Positions 33,801 through 42,828 of a stretch of DNA of 64,000 nt are shown here, piece after piece. Numbering within the stretch: position 1 is the first letter of the stretch; each line of letters begins with the position of its first letter. A program made the translations under genes and the position numbers. Location of the stretch: assembly GCA_910579505.1 (NCBI GenBank), contig CAJTTZ010000014.1, forward strand, positions 24,615 to 88,614. Reading direction: 5' to 3'. The stretch is from an uncultured Lachnospiraceae bacterium (lineage in GTDB: Bacteria; Bacillota; Clostridia; Lachnospirales; Lachnospiraceae). The notes under the pieces are model-generated. The model saw nothing but the letters and a program-made list of their open reading frames with translations. It did not search any database and was not told the DNA's origin.

Positions 33801-34781
33801 CTATAATCTTTCTATCTCATCCGGATATTTCATTCCCCACGAAGCGCGAAGCTCATCCATAACGCGCATCATTTTCAGAGTTTCCGAATGAGGCATAGAC
33901 GGACATTCCAGTTTTCCTTCTTTAATACAGTTGATCGTTTCTAAAATTTCATACTCATATCCACTGATTTGTTCAGGTACCTTTATGTCTCGAATCAATT
34001 TTCCTTCCGTATCATATATTTTTATTGCTTCGGGATTATTGATATTCTCTACGATCATACACCCTTCCGAACCATAAAACACGCCCTGGCTGTCAGACTT
34101 ACCGTGAATGCCTGAATTTAAAACCGCCATTCTGCCATCTTCATAAAGAAGAAGCATACCATTTTCTCCATCTACCCCAGCGTCCGTCATCTGCGCAGCA
34201 GAATGCATTTCCTTTACGCCATCCCCAAAATGCATATAAGCAAAATTCAAAGGATAAATCCCTACATCCAAAAGCGCGCCGCCCGCAAGTTCCGGTTTCA
34301 CAATCCTTTCCTTTTCCAGAAGCGGATAGTTTAAATTCGCTGTCATTTTTTTAACATCTCCGACTGCCTTTTCGGCAAGGAGATCGTCAATTATTTTTCT
34401 GGAAGGCATATATCTCGTCCATATCGCTTCTGTTAGGAGAAGCTTTTTTTCTTTGGCTAAGCGCAAAACTTGAGCTGCCTGCTTTTCATTTACCGTAAAA
34501 CTTTTTTCGCAGAGTACATGCTTTCCCGCATCCAGACACATTTTAATATGCTGATAATGATGGGAGTGCGGTGTTGCAATATAAATAAGTTCCACATTCT
34601 CATCCGACAACATTTCTTCATACGATCCAAAAGCATGTTGGAAACCATGATCCTTTGCAAAAATTTTTGCCTTCTCCAAATCTCTGGAGGCTACCCCGTA
34701 ACAATCCACCTCCGGCATCTTGTTCATCGTCTCCGCCAAAATAGCGGCAATCCTGCCAGCACCCAGTATTCCAATTTTCAT
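33801..34781 (-). CDS. Gfo/Idh/MocA-family NAD(P)-dependent oxidoreductase
   Basis: About 326 residues from the ATG at 34781 (MKIGILGAGRIAA), eight bases after GGATGG; an ATG four codons upstream has no spacing for a site. Rossmann motif GILGAGRIA, then the EKSFTVN segment with the conserved Lys (EKP in most relatives, here EKS) and a C-terminal substrate domain (GGALLDVGIYPLNFAYMHFG). Such enzymes oxidise or reduce sugars or diols; the substrate is unknown. It is inserted between parA and the parS region. Confidence 0.9.
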   Translation of the reverse strand: MKIGILGAGRIAAILAETMNKMPEVDCYGVASRDLEKAKIFAKDHGFQHAFGSYEEMLSDENVELIYIATPHSHHYQHIKMCLDAGKHVLCEKSFTVNEKQAAQVLRLAKEKKLLLTEAIWTRYMPSRKIIDDLLAEKAVGDVKKMTANLNYPLLEKERIVKPELAGGALLDVGIYPLNFAYMHFGDGVKEMHSAAQMTDAGVDGENGMLLLYEDGRMAVLNSGIHGKSDSQGVFYGSEGCMIVENINNPEAIKIYDTEGKLIRDIKVPEQISGYEYEILETINCIKEGKLECPSMPHSETLKMMRVMDELRASWGMKYPDEIERL

Positions 34782-34880
34782 AAATTGTTCCATCCTTTCA
34801 TATTTTTAATTTGAGCTTTCCTGACGTAAAAGTTTTGTAAAAACTGAAAACACTTTTGCTAAATTCACCGGCCGCAAATA

Positions 34881-34929
34881 TGTTTCACGATACTAAAATT
34901 TCATTTTATTGAATGTTTCACGGTAATCA
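34881..34929. other. two parS half-sites
   Basis: TGTTTCACGATACTAA (34881) and TGTTTCACGGTAATCA (34914) each keep the first eight bases of parS but have a degenerate second half. They look like decayed or weak ParB sites. Confidence 0.55.
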
Positions 34930-34950
34930 TCACAATATCTTGGGCTAAAT

Positions 34951-34966
34951 TGTTTCACGTGAAACA
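34951..34966. other. parS site 1
   Basis: TGTTTCACGTGAAACA, an exact copy of the consensus ParB/Spo0J site. Confidence 0.95.
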
Positions 34967-34999
34967 TTATCTTGTGTCAACACTCCACTTCTTTCCAAA

Positions 35000-35015
35000 T
35001 GTTTCACGTGAAACA
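35000..35015. other. parS site 2
   Basis: TGTTTCACGTGAAACA, a second exact copy, 49 bp from the first. Confidence 0.95.
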
Positions 35016-35123
35016 TCTTTTAATGATGATTTTAAAACATTTAACTCAAAAAATTTAAAATGTTCTGCTGTCAAGGCGTCTTTAAGTTCTGAAAAGGAAA
35101 TAAATATTTCATCTCCGTAATCT

Positions 35124-35771
35124 TTAATATAACTTTATAATATTATTTTTTATTGCAAACACTGCCGCCTGCGTTCGGTCAGAAACATCTATCTTCTTAA
35201 AAATATTTGATATATGATTTTTTACTGTTCTTTCACTGATATTCAAATTGGTGGCAATTTCTTTATTAAACATACCGTTCGCTACCTGGACCAGAACCTC
35301 CAATTCTCTATTCGTCAACAGAGAAATCCTATCCTTATCTGTATCTCTGTTTATCAGTTGACTGTTTAAAGCTGGTATCAGAGAAGGCTGTATATAATTT
35401 TCGCCATCTCGAACAGCTCTGATTGCTTTCTTCAATTCTGAGGATTCCGAATCCTTCAAAATATATCCGTCCACACCAATATCAACTGCCTTCATCAGAT
35501 AATCCATTTCGTTATGTACTGTTAAAATCAGTACCTTAATCTGCGATTGATCTTCTTTCATCTGCTTCAAAACTTCTATTCCGTTTTTCTCCGGCATATT
35601 GATATCAAGCAATAAAACCTCCGGATTACATTTAACTAATTTTTCAAGACATTCTGTCCCATTAGAAGCTTCACCGACAACTTCGATACTTCCATCAAAT
35701 TCTAATAATTGTTTCAGTCCTTCCCTGATTAAACTGTGATCGTCCGTAATCATTACCCTTATCTTTTCCAT
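35124..35771 (-). CDS. NarL/LuxR-type response regulator
   Basis: 215 residues. Receiver domain with acidic pair DD at about 10-11, phospho-acceptor Asp in VLLLDINMPEKNG (about 56) and Lys in GYILKDSES (about 106); C-terminal LuxR helix-turn-helix (LTNRELEVLVQVANGMFNKEIATNLNISERTVKNHISNIFKKI split by short loops). GGAG lies upstream of the ATG. It is 30 bp after the kinase gene, its probable partner. Confidence 0.93.
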   Translation of the reverse strand: MEKIRVMITDDHSLIREGLKQLLEFDGSIEVVGEASNGTECLEKLVKCNPEVLLLDINMPEKNGIEVLKQMKEDQSQIKVLILTVHNEMDYLMKAVDIGVDGYILKDSESSELKKAIRAVRDGENYIQPSLIPALNSQLINRDTDKDRISLLTNRELEVLVQVANGMFNKEIATNLNISERTVKNHISNIFKKIDVSDRTQAAVFAIKNNIIKLY

Positions 35772-35801
35772 TTCATAAACTCCGTTTCTCTATCTAATAT
35801 C

Positions 35802-36509
35802 TCAATTACTACTTTTTTTTGGTATTTCAATAAAAATGGACGCTCCCTCCTTCGTATCCATCTCTATTTTTCCATTCAGCAAAAAAACTCTTTCTTTCAC
35901 AACAGTCAGACCAAAGTGCCTGTCCTTCTTTTTGGCTTCCATTTGATTAAAGCCAATACCATTATCTCGAATCTTTATCTGATAAATATCTTCCTTCTCT
36001 TTTAATGAAACCTCTATCCTGTTTCCCCCGGAATGTTCAATAGCATTGTAAACACATTCCTGGATAATGCGATATATCATAATAAGTGAAATTTCTTTTT
36101 CCTTATCCGGCAGACTTTTATCTATTTCATCAATATCTGTTATTATTTCAAAACGCCCATCTTGATTTAAAAGAACAAAAAGATTTAAAAGAGTTTGCCG
36201 CAGACCCAAATCGTCAAAAGTCATTGGTCTAAGATCATAAATTCTATTTCTGATATCATCAATTACTTTGCGTAACCCTGCTTCAATTGTAGCAAGCTCC
36301 AACTTTGCCTTCACAGGATCACGATCAATATAGAGAGAACTCAATTCAACCTTATGAACAAGATGAGTAAGATTTTGAAGGGAACTGTCGTGAAGATCTC
36401 TGGCAATTCTCTGACGCTCCTTCTCCTGCACATCCAAAACAGAAAATTGTTTCATGTGAAACTCTGGCATATTTTCTGCTGTATCATTTATTTTATCCAT
36501 CATTTTCAT
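35802..36509 (-). CDS. soluble DegS/NarX-type sensor histidine kinase
   Basis: 235 residues with no membrane helix. HisKA_3 dimerisation box RQRIARDLHDSSLQNLTHLVH with the phospho-acceptor His at about residue 40, then the HATPase domain (IQECVYNAIEHSGGN, IRDNGIGF). It probably phosphorylates the downstream regulator. With only about 30 residues before the His box it has no sensor domain, so the signal likely comes through a partner or is cytoplasmic. A parS-like palindrome lies inside the 5' part. Confidence 0.9.
   Translation of the reverse strand: MKMMDKINDTAENMPEFHMKQFSVLDVQEKERQRIARDLHDSSLQNLTHLVHKVELSSLYIDRDPVKAKLELATIEAGLRKVIDDIRNRIYDLRPMTFDDLGLRQTLLNLFVLLNQDGRFEIITDIDEIDKSLPDKEKEISLIMIYRIIQECVYNAIEHSGGNRIEVSLKEKEDIYQIKIRDNGIGFNQMEAKKKDRHFGLTVVKERVFLLNGKIEMDTKEGASIFIEIPKKSSN
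36448..36463. other. parS-like site inside the kinase gene
   Basis: TGTTTCATGTGAAACT matches the parS consensus at 14 of 16 positions, inside the coding sequence at codons 16-21. Confidence 0.6.
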
Positions 36510-36682
36510 TACTGTCCTTATATCAAATTATTATATTTTACTTTCCAGCCATCTTGAATCCTTAATGGCTGTAATTCATAAAACATATTTATTTACCCCA
36601 AAAACATAAATTTTCCTTTTGGTTATTATATACTAAAATCTAAAACAAGAAAAGAATATTTATAGAAATGAAGTGAAAAAAA

Positions 36683-36691
36683 TGGTATAAT
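36683..36691 (+). promoter_or_regulatory. extended -10 element before the hydrolase gene
   Basis: TGGTATAAT, 37 bp before the start codon; there is no good -35 box. The rest of the 36510-36728 gap is plain AT-rich sequence. Confidence 0.45.
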
Positions 36692-36728
36692 TTACGCATA
36701 AATTAAAATTTGGAAGGAAAACAATGTC

Positions 36729-37673
36729 ATGCATAAAAAATTTACTACAGCAGCCATATTGGCAGGAACTTCCATCGCTGCCATTCATGGAATTAACAGA
36801 GTACATACATCACTATGCACAGTCAAAAATCTTCTCAGCAATTCAGAAAATTATTTTTATGAATGGCGTTTCGGTAAAGTCAGATACCAGAAAAAGGGAA
36901 ATGGTATCCCTCTTCTTCTGATCCATGATCTGACAGTGGGAAGTTCCAATTATGAATATCACAGACTGATTAATAATCTGACAGAAAAACATGAAATATA
37001 TTCTTTGGATCTTTTGGGATATGGCATGTCTGATAAACCAGCAATGACTTACACCAACAATCTGTATGAACAGCTTATTACAGATTTTATTAAAAATGTA
37101 ATTGGAAGAAAATCATCTGTCATAGTGACTGGTGAATCAGTTCCCTTTGTTATTATGGCATGTCATAATTATCCCGACATCTTTAATAAGATCATATGTA
37201 TTAATCCGCAGAGTCTCTATTTACAAAACCAAATTCCATCCAAACAGACAAATCTATTTAAACTGCTGATAGAATCGCCTGTCATTGGAACATTTATTTA
37301 TCATCTGCTATCCAATCGGCCCAGCATTGAAAAAGCATTTTATCAGACCTACTTCTATAATCCTGAGGAAGTCAGAGAAAAATATATTTATAATTATCTG
37401 GAGGCCGCCCATCTCGGAGGTTATAATTCGAAATACGCATTTGCCAGTTATGCAGGCAAATATATGAATATGAATATTCTTAGCGAATTAAAAGAAATCA
37501 ATAACAGCATTCTTATAATCGGCGGCGAGAAAGAAAAAGAAATGAAAACCGTAATTGAAAACTACAAATACTATAACGCATCCATCGAGGAAACTTATAT
37601 TCCAAACACAAGACATCTTCCACAAATAGAAGCTCCTGATGAAGTACTCGAGCAGTTACGTATGTTCCTATAA
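36729..37673 (+). CDS. alpha/beta hydrolase-fold protein with altered nucleophile elbow
   Basis: 314 residues. A possible membrane-associated N-terminal segment (TTAAILAGTSIAAIHG), then the fold with LLLIHDLTVGSSNYEY (normally HG), SLDLLGYGMSDKP, VTGESVPF around the candidate nucleophile Ser137 (GESVP instead of GxSxG) and a late TRHLPQIEAPDEV with the candidate catalytic His. Overall like small-molecule esterases or haloperoxidases, but the key loops differ, so activity is uncertain. It runs into the convergent rsmG. Confidence 0.82.
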   Translation: MHKKFTTAAILAGTSIAAIHGINRVHTSLCTVKNLLSNSENYFYEWRFGKVRYQKKGNGIPLLLIHDLTVGSSNYEYHRLINNLTEKHEIYSLDLLGYGMSDKPAMTYTNNLYEQLITDFIKNVIGRKSSVIVTGESVPFVIMACHNYPDIFNKIICINPQSLYLQNQIPSKQTNLFKLLIESPVIGTFIYHLLSNRPSIEKAFYQTYFYNPEEVREKYIYNYLEAAHLGGYNSKYAFASYAGKYMNMNILSELKEINNSILIIGGEKEKEMKTVIENYKYYNASIEETYIPNTRHLPQIEAPDEVLEQLRMFL

Positions 37674-37737
37674 AGAATCGGCTACAGCACACTCGATTTA
37701 GAGAATGCTTCGCATTCACCTTCATTGGTCTTCGCTA

Positions 37738-38493
37738 TCACATGTTTGTTACTATTGGCTTCTTACTTGCCGTCCCTGCTTTCCGAGGATACTGCTTCGG
37801 TGTAGGGCGGCTTTTTTCTATGATAACCAAAGTCCTATAAATATCAGAAGAAGGAAGCATAAACTCTTTTTGCTCTGTCAGTTTTCCTCCCAAAATTGAA
37901 ATCGCGTGTTCCGCCTCCTCAATTTCCGTTCTGCTTCCTTTCAATTCTATATTAACCTTATCAGATTTATAGGAAATAAATTTTCCACCCACTCTTACAT
38001 AAGGAAGACAATATTCTGATAAAGTAGATAAATTTGCTACCGCTCTTGACACACAGAGATCAAAAGTTTCCCTTAATTGTCCCGGCTTCGCAAAATCTTC
38101 CGCTCTTCCATGAATTGCCTCTGCATTTTGAAGATCAAGTTTTTCTATTACTTCCTGTAAAAAACCAACTCGCTTATTCAAAGAATCCAAAAGCGTCACT
38201 TTCAAATCAGGAAAAGCAATTTTGAGAGGCAGACCCGGAAATCCCGCTCCCGTACCCACATCAATCACAGAAAGACTTCCGCTTAAATTACAGACCTTCA
38301 CCAAAGAAAGACTGTCGATAAAATGCTTTTTCATCACCTCATCAAATTCCGTGATTGTTGTAAGATTCATCACTTTATTTTTTTCCACCAACATTTCATA
38401 ATATATAAGAAACTGATTAAGCTGCGTATCCGATAATACAATATTTAATTCCTGTAAATCTTTTTCGAATTTACTTAACTTTTCTAATTTCAA
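37738..38493 (-). CDS. rsmG: 16S rRNA (guanine527-N7)-methyltransferase
   Basis: 251 residues, TTG start at 38493 with AAGGGG seven bases upstream. SAM motif VIDVGTGAGFPGLPLKIAFPD is at about 75-95 and the RAVANLSTLSEYCLP substrate motif is present. It methylates G527 of 16S rRNA; loss of it gives low-level streptomycin resistance in other bacteria. A Lys/Arg-rich C-terminal extension (SRPTPKQYPRKAGTASKKP) is odd for the family. Downstream of mnmG by 82 bp. Confidence 0.94.
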   Translation of the reverse strand: MKLEKLSKFEKDLQELNIVLSDTQLNQFLIYYEMLVEKNKVMNLTTITEFDEVMKKHFIDSLSLVKVCNLSGSLSVIDVGTGAGFPGLPLKIAFPDLKVTLLDSLNKRVGFLQEVIEKLDLQNAEAIHGRAEDFAKPGQLRETFDLCVSRAVANLSTLSEYCLPYVRVGGKFISYKSDKVNIELKGSRTEIEEAEHAISILGGKLTEQKEFMLPSSDIYRTLVIIEKSRPTPKQYPRKAGTASKKPIVTNM

Positions 38494-38575
38494 AATAATA
38501 CCCCTTATTTTCTTAATCTGTATTTTTAATTACATAACAGTCAAAACCGTATAATAATTGTAGAATGCAGTATAC

Positions 38576-40486
38576 TCACTTCTTTCTGTAATTTTCCAGA
38601 TATACCAAAAGCACAGAAATATCCGCAGGCGACACACCGGATATCCGGGAAGCCTGTCCGACGGAAACCGGCTTATAAGCAATCAGCTTCTGTCTCGCCT
38701 CCAGCCGCAGACTTCCCACCTCATTATAATCCAAATCAGCCGGAATCTTTTTCTTTTCCATCTTTTTGTAATGTTCTACCTGTTTTAACTGTCTCTCGAT
38801 ATACCCCTCATACTTAATCTCAATCTCCACCTGCTCTACCACATCCGCGGGAAGAGATATCCTTCCACTATCTATTTCTTTAATCATTTCATAAGTAAGT
38901 TCAGGACGGCAGATCAGTTCCGCCAAAGTAACACCCGTCTTAAGCGGCGCGCTTTCATGCGCCGTCAAAAATTCCTGTATATTTTTAGAAGCCCCTACAA
39001 TTGTATTCTTTAAACGCGTCACTTCTGTATCAATCTGTTCTTTTTTATACAAAGTTGTCCGATACAGTTCTTCCGAAACCAATCCAACCTCATAACCAAT
39101 TTGACGTAAACGTAGATCTGCATTATCCTGCCGGAGTAAAAGACGATATTCCGCCCTGGAAGTCATCATCCGATAAGGTTCAAAATTTTCTTTAGTCACC
39201 AAATCGTCAATTAAAACACCGATATAAGCCTGAGAACGATCAAGAACAATCTGTTCTTTTCCTTCAAGAAAGCGCACTGCATTTATGCCTGCTATCAAAC
39301 CTTGTGCCGCCGCCTCCTCATAACCGCTGCTTCCGTTAAACTGTCCGCCGCTGAAAAGTCCTTCTATACTCTTAAACTCCAAAGTAGGATATAACTGCTT
39401 AGGATCAATACAATCATACTCTATGGCATAAGCGTTTCTCACTATTTTACAATGTTCTAATCCGGGTACTGTGCGGTACATAGCAAGCTGCACGTCCTCT
39501 GGAAGTGAAGATGACATACCGCTCACATACATTTCACTGGTATGAAGCCCTTCAGGTTCGATAAAAACCTGATGCCTGTCCTTATCTGAAAATTTAACTA
39601 CTTTATCTTCAATAGAAGGACAGTACCTGGGCCCCGTCCCTTCTATTACACCCGCATAGATAGGAGACCTGTCGAGGTTAGCCCTGATAATGTCATGGGT
39701 CTGCTCATTTGTATAAGTCAGATAACAGGACACTTGGTCTATCTGTACATCATCTGGATCTGTAGAAAAAGAAAAAGGAATAATTCTCTCGTCGCCAAAC
39801 TGTTCTTCCATTTTCTCAAAATCAAGAGAACGTCTGTCCATTCTTGCCGGCGTTCCTGTTTTAAAGCGACGCATTTCAATTCCCAAATCCAAAAGAGAAT
39901 CCGTCAGATGGTTCGCCGCCTGCAGACCGTTTGGTCCTGTATAAGTAATAGCTTCCCCGCAGAGACATCTCGCTTTCAGGTAAGTGCCGGTACACAAAAT
40001 AACTGCCTTACATTCATACACAGTCCCTGTAAATGTTTTGAGTCCTACAATTTTTCGGCATACATTATCAGAAGAAGACTTTTCAATTTCTTCCACCAAA
40101 AGTTCACACACTTCCGCCTGCTTAATCGTCAAATGATCCTGATTTTCCAATACCTTCCGCATCGCCCGGGAATATTCCGCTTTATCCGCCTGCGCTCTGA
40201 GAGAATGCACCGCCGGACCTTTCGATCTGTTTAACATCTTAGACTGAATAAAAGTCTTATCAATGTTTTTCCCCATCTCTCCTCCAAGCGCATCAATTTC
40301 CCTTACAAGATGTCCCTTAGAAGTTCCTCCTATATTCGGATTACACGGCATAAGGGCAATACTGTCCACACTCACCGTAAAAATTACAGTTTCAAACCCA
40401 AGCCGCGCACATGCGAGAGCTGCCTCACACCCTGCATGTCCCGCACCGACGACACATACATCCACTTTTTCTTTGATATTCAACAT
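38576..40486 (-). CDS. mnmG: tRNA uridine-34 5-carboxymethylaminomethyl modification enzyme MnmG
   Basis: About 636 residues from the ATG at 40486, eight bases after AAAGG; GTG and TTG codons slightly upstream are less well placed. FAD-binding motif VCVVGAGHAGCEAALACARLG, the GNIGGTSKGHLVREIDALGG-like block and the QFNGSSGYEEAAAQGL motif are present. With MnmE it modifies U34 in tRNAs for Lys, Glu, Gln, Leu and Arg. It lies 58 bp after mnmE. Confidence 0.96.
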   Translation of the reverse strand: MLNIKEKVDVCVVGAGHAGCEAALACARLGFETVIFTVSVDSIALMPCNPNIGGTSKGHLVREIDALGGEMGKNIDKTFIQSKMLNRSKGPAVHSLRAQADKAEYSRAMRKVLENQDHLTIKQAEVCELLVEEIEKSSSDNVCRKIVGLKTFTGTVYECKAVILCTGTYLKARCLCGEAITYTGPNGLQAANHLTDSLLDLGIEMRRFKTGTPARMDRRSLDFEKMEEQFGDERIIPFSFSTDPDDVQIDQVSCYLTYTNEQTHDIIRANLDRSPIYAGVIEGTGPRYCPSIEDKVVKFSDKDRHQVFIEPEGLHTSEMYVSGMSSSLPEDVQLAMYRTVPGLEHCKIVRNAYAIEYDCIDPKQLYPTLEFKSIEGLFSGGQFNGSSGYEEAAAQGLIAGINAVRFLEGKEQIVLDRSQAYIGVLIDDLVTKENFEPYRMMTSRAEYRLLLRQDNADLRLRQIGYEVGLVSEELYRTTLYKKEQIDTEVTRLKNTIVGASKNIQEFLTAHESAPLKTGVTLAELICRPELTYEMIKEIDSGRISLPADVVEQVEIEIKYEGYIERQLKQVEHYKKMEKKKIPADLDYNEVGSLRLEARQKLIAYKPVSVGQASRISGVSPADISVLLVYLENYRKK

Positions 40487-40543
40487 ATTCAACACCTTTA
40501 CTTAAAAACGCCTTTTTGCTATCTACAACTATATTTTAAATTC

Positions 40544-42001
40544 TTACTTTCCCATACAAAATTTTGAAAATATCTCGTTCACCAAATCATCCCCCACCTC
40601 TTCTCCGATAATTCTTCCAAGAGAAGCATAGGCATTCATCAAATCAATAGAGTAGAAATCTTCAGGCATATTATTTTCTAAACTTACCTGTAATTGTCTT
40701 ATACTTTCAAGTGCCTCAAGAAGTGCTTCTTTATGACGGGAATTTGTTATACATATTTCATCATCATAAGAAAGATGTCCATGAAAAAACATCTTTGTAA
40801 TCAAATCAACAAGTAAATCTAACCCGTCATTTTTTCTGGCGGAAATTTTAATCATACAAATATTTTCATTATCATTGTTTTGTTCATCTCTTTGCGCTTG
40901 TGAAAGTTCATATACGCTGCAGCTTTTTTCACAGACATTCGAAAACAGGGCATCGACAGAAGATTTATCAACTACTTCATCTAAATCCGATTTATTTAAA
41001 AGAATAATTGTTTTCTTACCTTTTATCATCTGAACAATATTCTCATCATTTTCATCCAGAGGAATGGAAGAGTCCATCACATACAAAATAAGATCTGCTT
41101 CTTCGGAAATATTCTTAGCCTTTTCGACACCTATTTTTTCTACCACATCTTCCGTATTTCTGATACCGGCTGTATCTATAATATTTAGAGTGATATCTCC
41201 CAGATTAACAGTTTCCTCAAGCGTATCTCTCGTTGTTCCCGCAATATCCGTAACAATAGCCCGGTCCTGCCCTACAAGTAAATTTAAAAGAGAAGACTTT
41301 CCCACATTGGGCTTACCGACAATAACCGTGCGGATTCCTTCTTTTAACATCTTCCCGTCATCTGCGGAATCCAAAAGTTTTTTCAATTCTCTGGCAAAAT
41401 AAGAAACTTGATCCGATAACTTTTCCGTATATCCGTCCAAACTGATATGTTCAGGATCATCAAGAGCCGATTCAATAAAAGCAATCTCATATAAAACCTT
41501 TTCCCGAAGTTCCTTTATTTTAACAAAAACAGAACCTCTAAGCTGCTTTATGGAAGATCTGAGGGCAAACTGATTTTTTGCGTGAATCATATCCATAACA
41601 GCTTCTGCCCTTGAAAGATCCATTCTTCCATTTAAAAAAGCGCGCTTTGTAAACTCCCCCGGTTCTGCCAGCCTGGCTCCCGCTTCGATCACCGTCATTA
41701 GAATTTTTTTCATCATCAATGCGCCGCCATGACAGTTAATCTCCACCGTGTCTTCTGTTGTATAACTATGGGGCGCTTTCATCACAGAAACCATCACTTC
41801 ATCTATCAGGTTCCCATTTTTTTCTATTATAAATCCATAATGAATCGTATGAGACCGATACTCTAAAAGAACATCTTCGTTTCTTTTATTGCGATATACT
41901 TTATGAACAATAGGAACCGCCTCTTCGCCGCTCACACGAATAATTCCTATTCCCGAATCAGACAAAGCAGTTGCTATTGCGGCAATTGTATCTGTTCTCA
42001 T
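40544..42001 (-). CDS. mnmE: tRNA modification GTPase MnmE
   Basis: About 485 residues from the ATG at 42001, five bases after GGAGG; an upstream in-frame start at 42052 is less likely. N-terminal tetrahydrofolate-binding domain (TIAAIATALSDSGIGIIRVSG), a helical domain interrupted by the G domain (GKPNVGKSSLLN, DTAGI, NKSD) and the C-terminal FCMGK, the family's conserved Cys-x-Gly-Lys. Partner of MnmG. Confidence 0.96.
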   Translation of the reverse strand: MRTDTIAAIATALSDSGIGIIRVSGEEAVPIVHKVYRNKRNEDVLLEYRSHTIHYGFIIEKNGNLIDEVMVSVMKAPHSYTTEDTVEINCHGGALMMKKILMTVIEAGARLAEPGEFTKRAFLNGRMDLSRAEAVMDMIHAKNQFALRSSIKQLRGSVFVKIKELREKVLYEIAFIESALDDPEHISLDGYTEKLSDQVSYFARELKKLLDSADDGKMLKEGIRTVIVGKPNVGKSSLLNLLVGQDRAIVTDIAGTTRDTLEETVNLGDITLNIIDTAGIRNTEDVVEKIGVEKAKNISEEADLILYVMDSSIPLDENDENIVQMIKGKKTIILLNKSDLDEVVDKSSVDALFSNVCEKSCSVYELSQAQRDEQNNDNENICMIKISARKNDGLDLLVDLITKMFFHGHLSYDDEICITNSRHKEALLEALESIRQLQVSLENNMPEDFYSIDLMNAYASLGRIIGEEVGDDLVNEIFSKFCMGK

Positions 42002-42121
42002 AATTACCTCCAAATCAGAACAATTTATATCCAATTTTACTACATACTTCATAAAAAATCTACTATGACAAAAACCGGCAGGTATCTTTACCCGCCGGTT
42101 CTCATATTTCTTTATTTCCTT

Positions 42122-42811
42122 TTATTCGCCATCCTTGCTGTCATAGCTTCTTTCGTAGCTCTTCTCATACCTTTTTTCACTTCTCTCATATTTTTTCAAA
42201 ACTACAACCACATGGCGGAAAGGCTCGTCTCCCTCGCTGTATGTTGTCACATACTTATCATTCTGGAGAGCGGAATGGATAATTCTTCTCTCATAAGGAT
42301 TCATAGGCTCCAGAGAAACAGGTCTTTTTGTTCTTTTTACTTTATAGGAAATATTCTTAGCCAGATTTTCCAGCGTATCTTTCCTTCTCTTACGATAATT
42401 CTCTGTATCAACCTTCACTCTGATATAATTTTCTGTATCCTTATTTACGACAAGAGATACCAAATATTGTAAAGAATCCAAAGTCTGTCCTCTCTTACCG
42501 ATCAGGATACCCATTTCATCTCCAGAAAGCTCGATATCCATGGAACTTTCTTCCTCATTATAGCTGACATTTGCCACAACCGTAAGATCCATCGCTGCAA
42601 AAACATCTTTAAGAAAATCCTTTGCCTTATCTTCTACAGAAGACTTTACCCTCACCTTAATCACAGCGGGTCTTGCACCGATACCGAGCAATCCTGTTTT
42701 TCCTTCATCAACTACTTCATATTCCAGTTTATCACTCGTTACAGTAAATTTCTGACATGCTTCAGTAATTGCATCATCCACAGTTTTTGCTGATATTTCA
42801 ATAAATTCCAT
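42122..42811 (-). CDS. khpB: KhpB/Jag RNA-binding protein (SpoIIIJ-associated)
   Basis: 229 residues with the Jag-N domain (MEFIEISAKTVDDAITEAC, 1-50), a KH domain with GILIGKRGQTLDSLQYLVS near 120-138, and an R3H domain near the end (EPMNPYERRIIHSALQ). A Lys/Arg/Ser tail follows. With KhpA it binds RNA and influences cell division in other Firmicutes. It sits 17 bp after yidC, the usual pairing. Confidence 0.95.
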   Translation of the reverse strand: MEFIEISAKTVDDAITEACQKFTVTSDKLEYEVVDEGKTGLLGIGARPAVIKVRVKSSVEDKAKDFLKDVFAAMDLTVVANVSYNEEESSMDIELSGDEMGILIGKRGQTLDSLQYLVSLVVNKDTENYIRVKVDTENYRKRRKDTLENLAKNISYKVKRTKRPVSLEPMNPYERRIIHSALQNDKYVTTYSEGDEPFRHVVVVLKKYERSEKRYEKSYERSYDSKDGE

Positions 42812-42828
42812 TTTTTTACCCCCCTGTT

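Larger units (their letters stand above)
34782..35123. other. gene-free AT-rich region carrying the parS cluster
   Basis: About 340 bp without an ORF. Two exact 16-bp parS palindromes (34951 and 35000) and two half-site matches (34881 and 34914) occupy the middle; the remainder is plain AT-rich DNA between the oxidoreductase and the response-regulator gene. Confidence 0.85.

Noticed and set aside
37674..37737. GAATGC-TTC-GCATTC hairpin between the hydrolase and rsmG genes, similar to the core of other hairpins here.
   Set aside because: It is only six bases per arm with no wider match to the repeat families, and no T run, so I do not call it a repeat copy or terminator.
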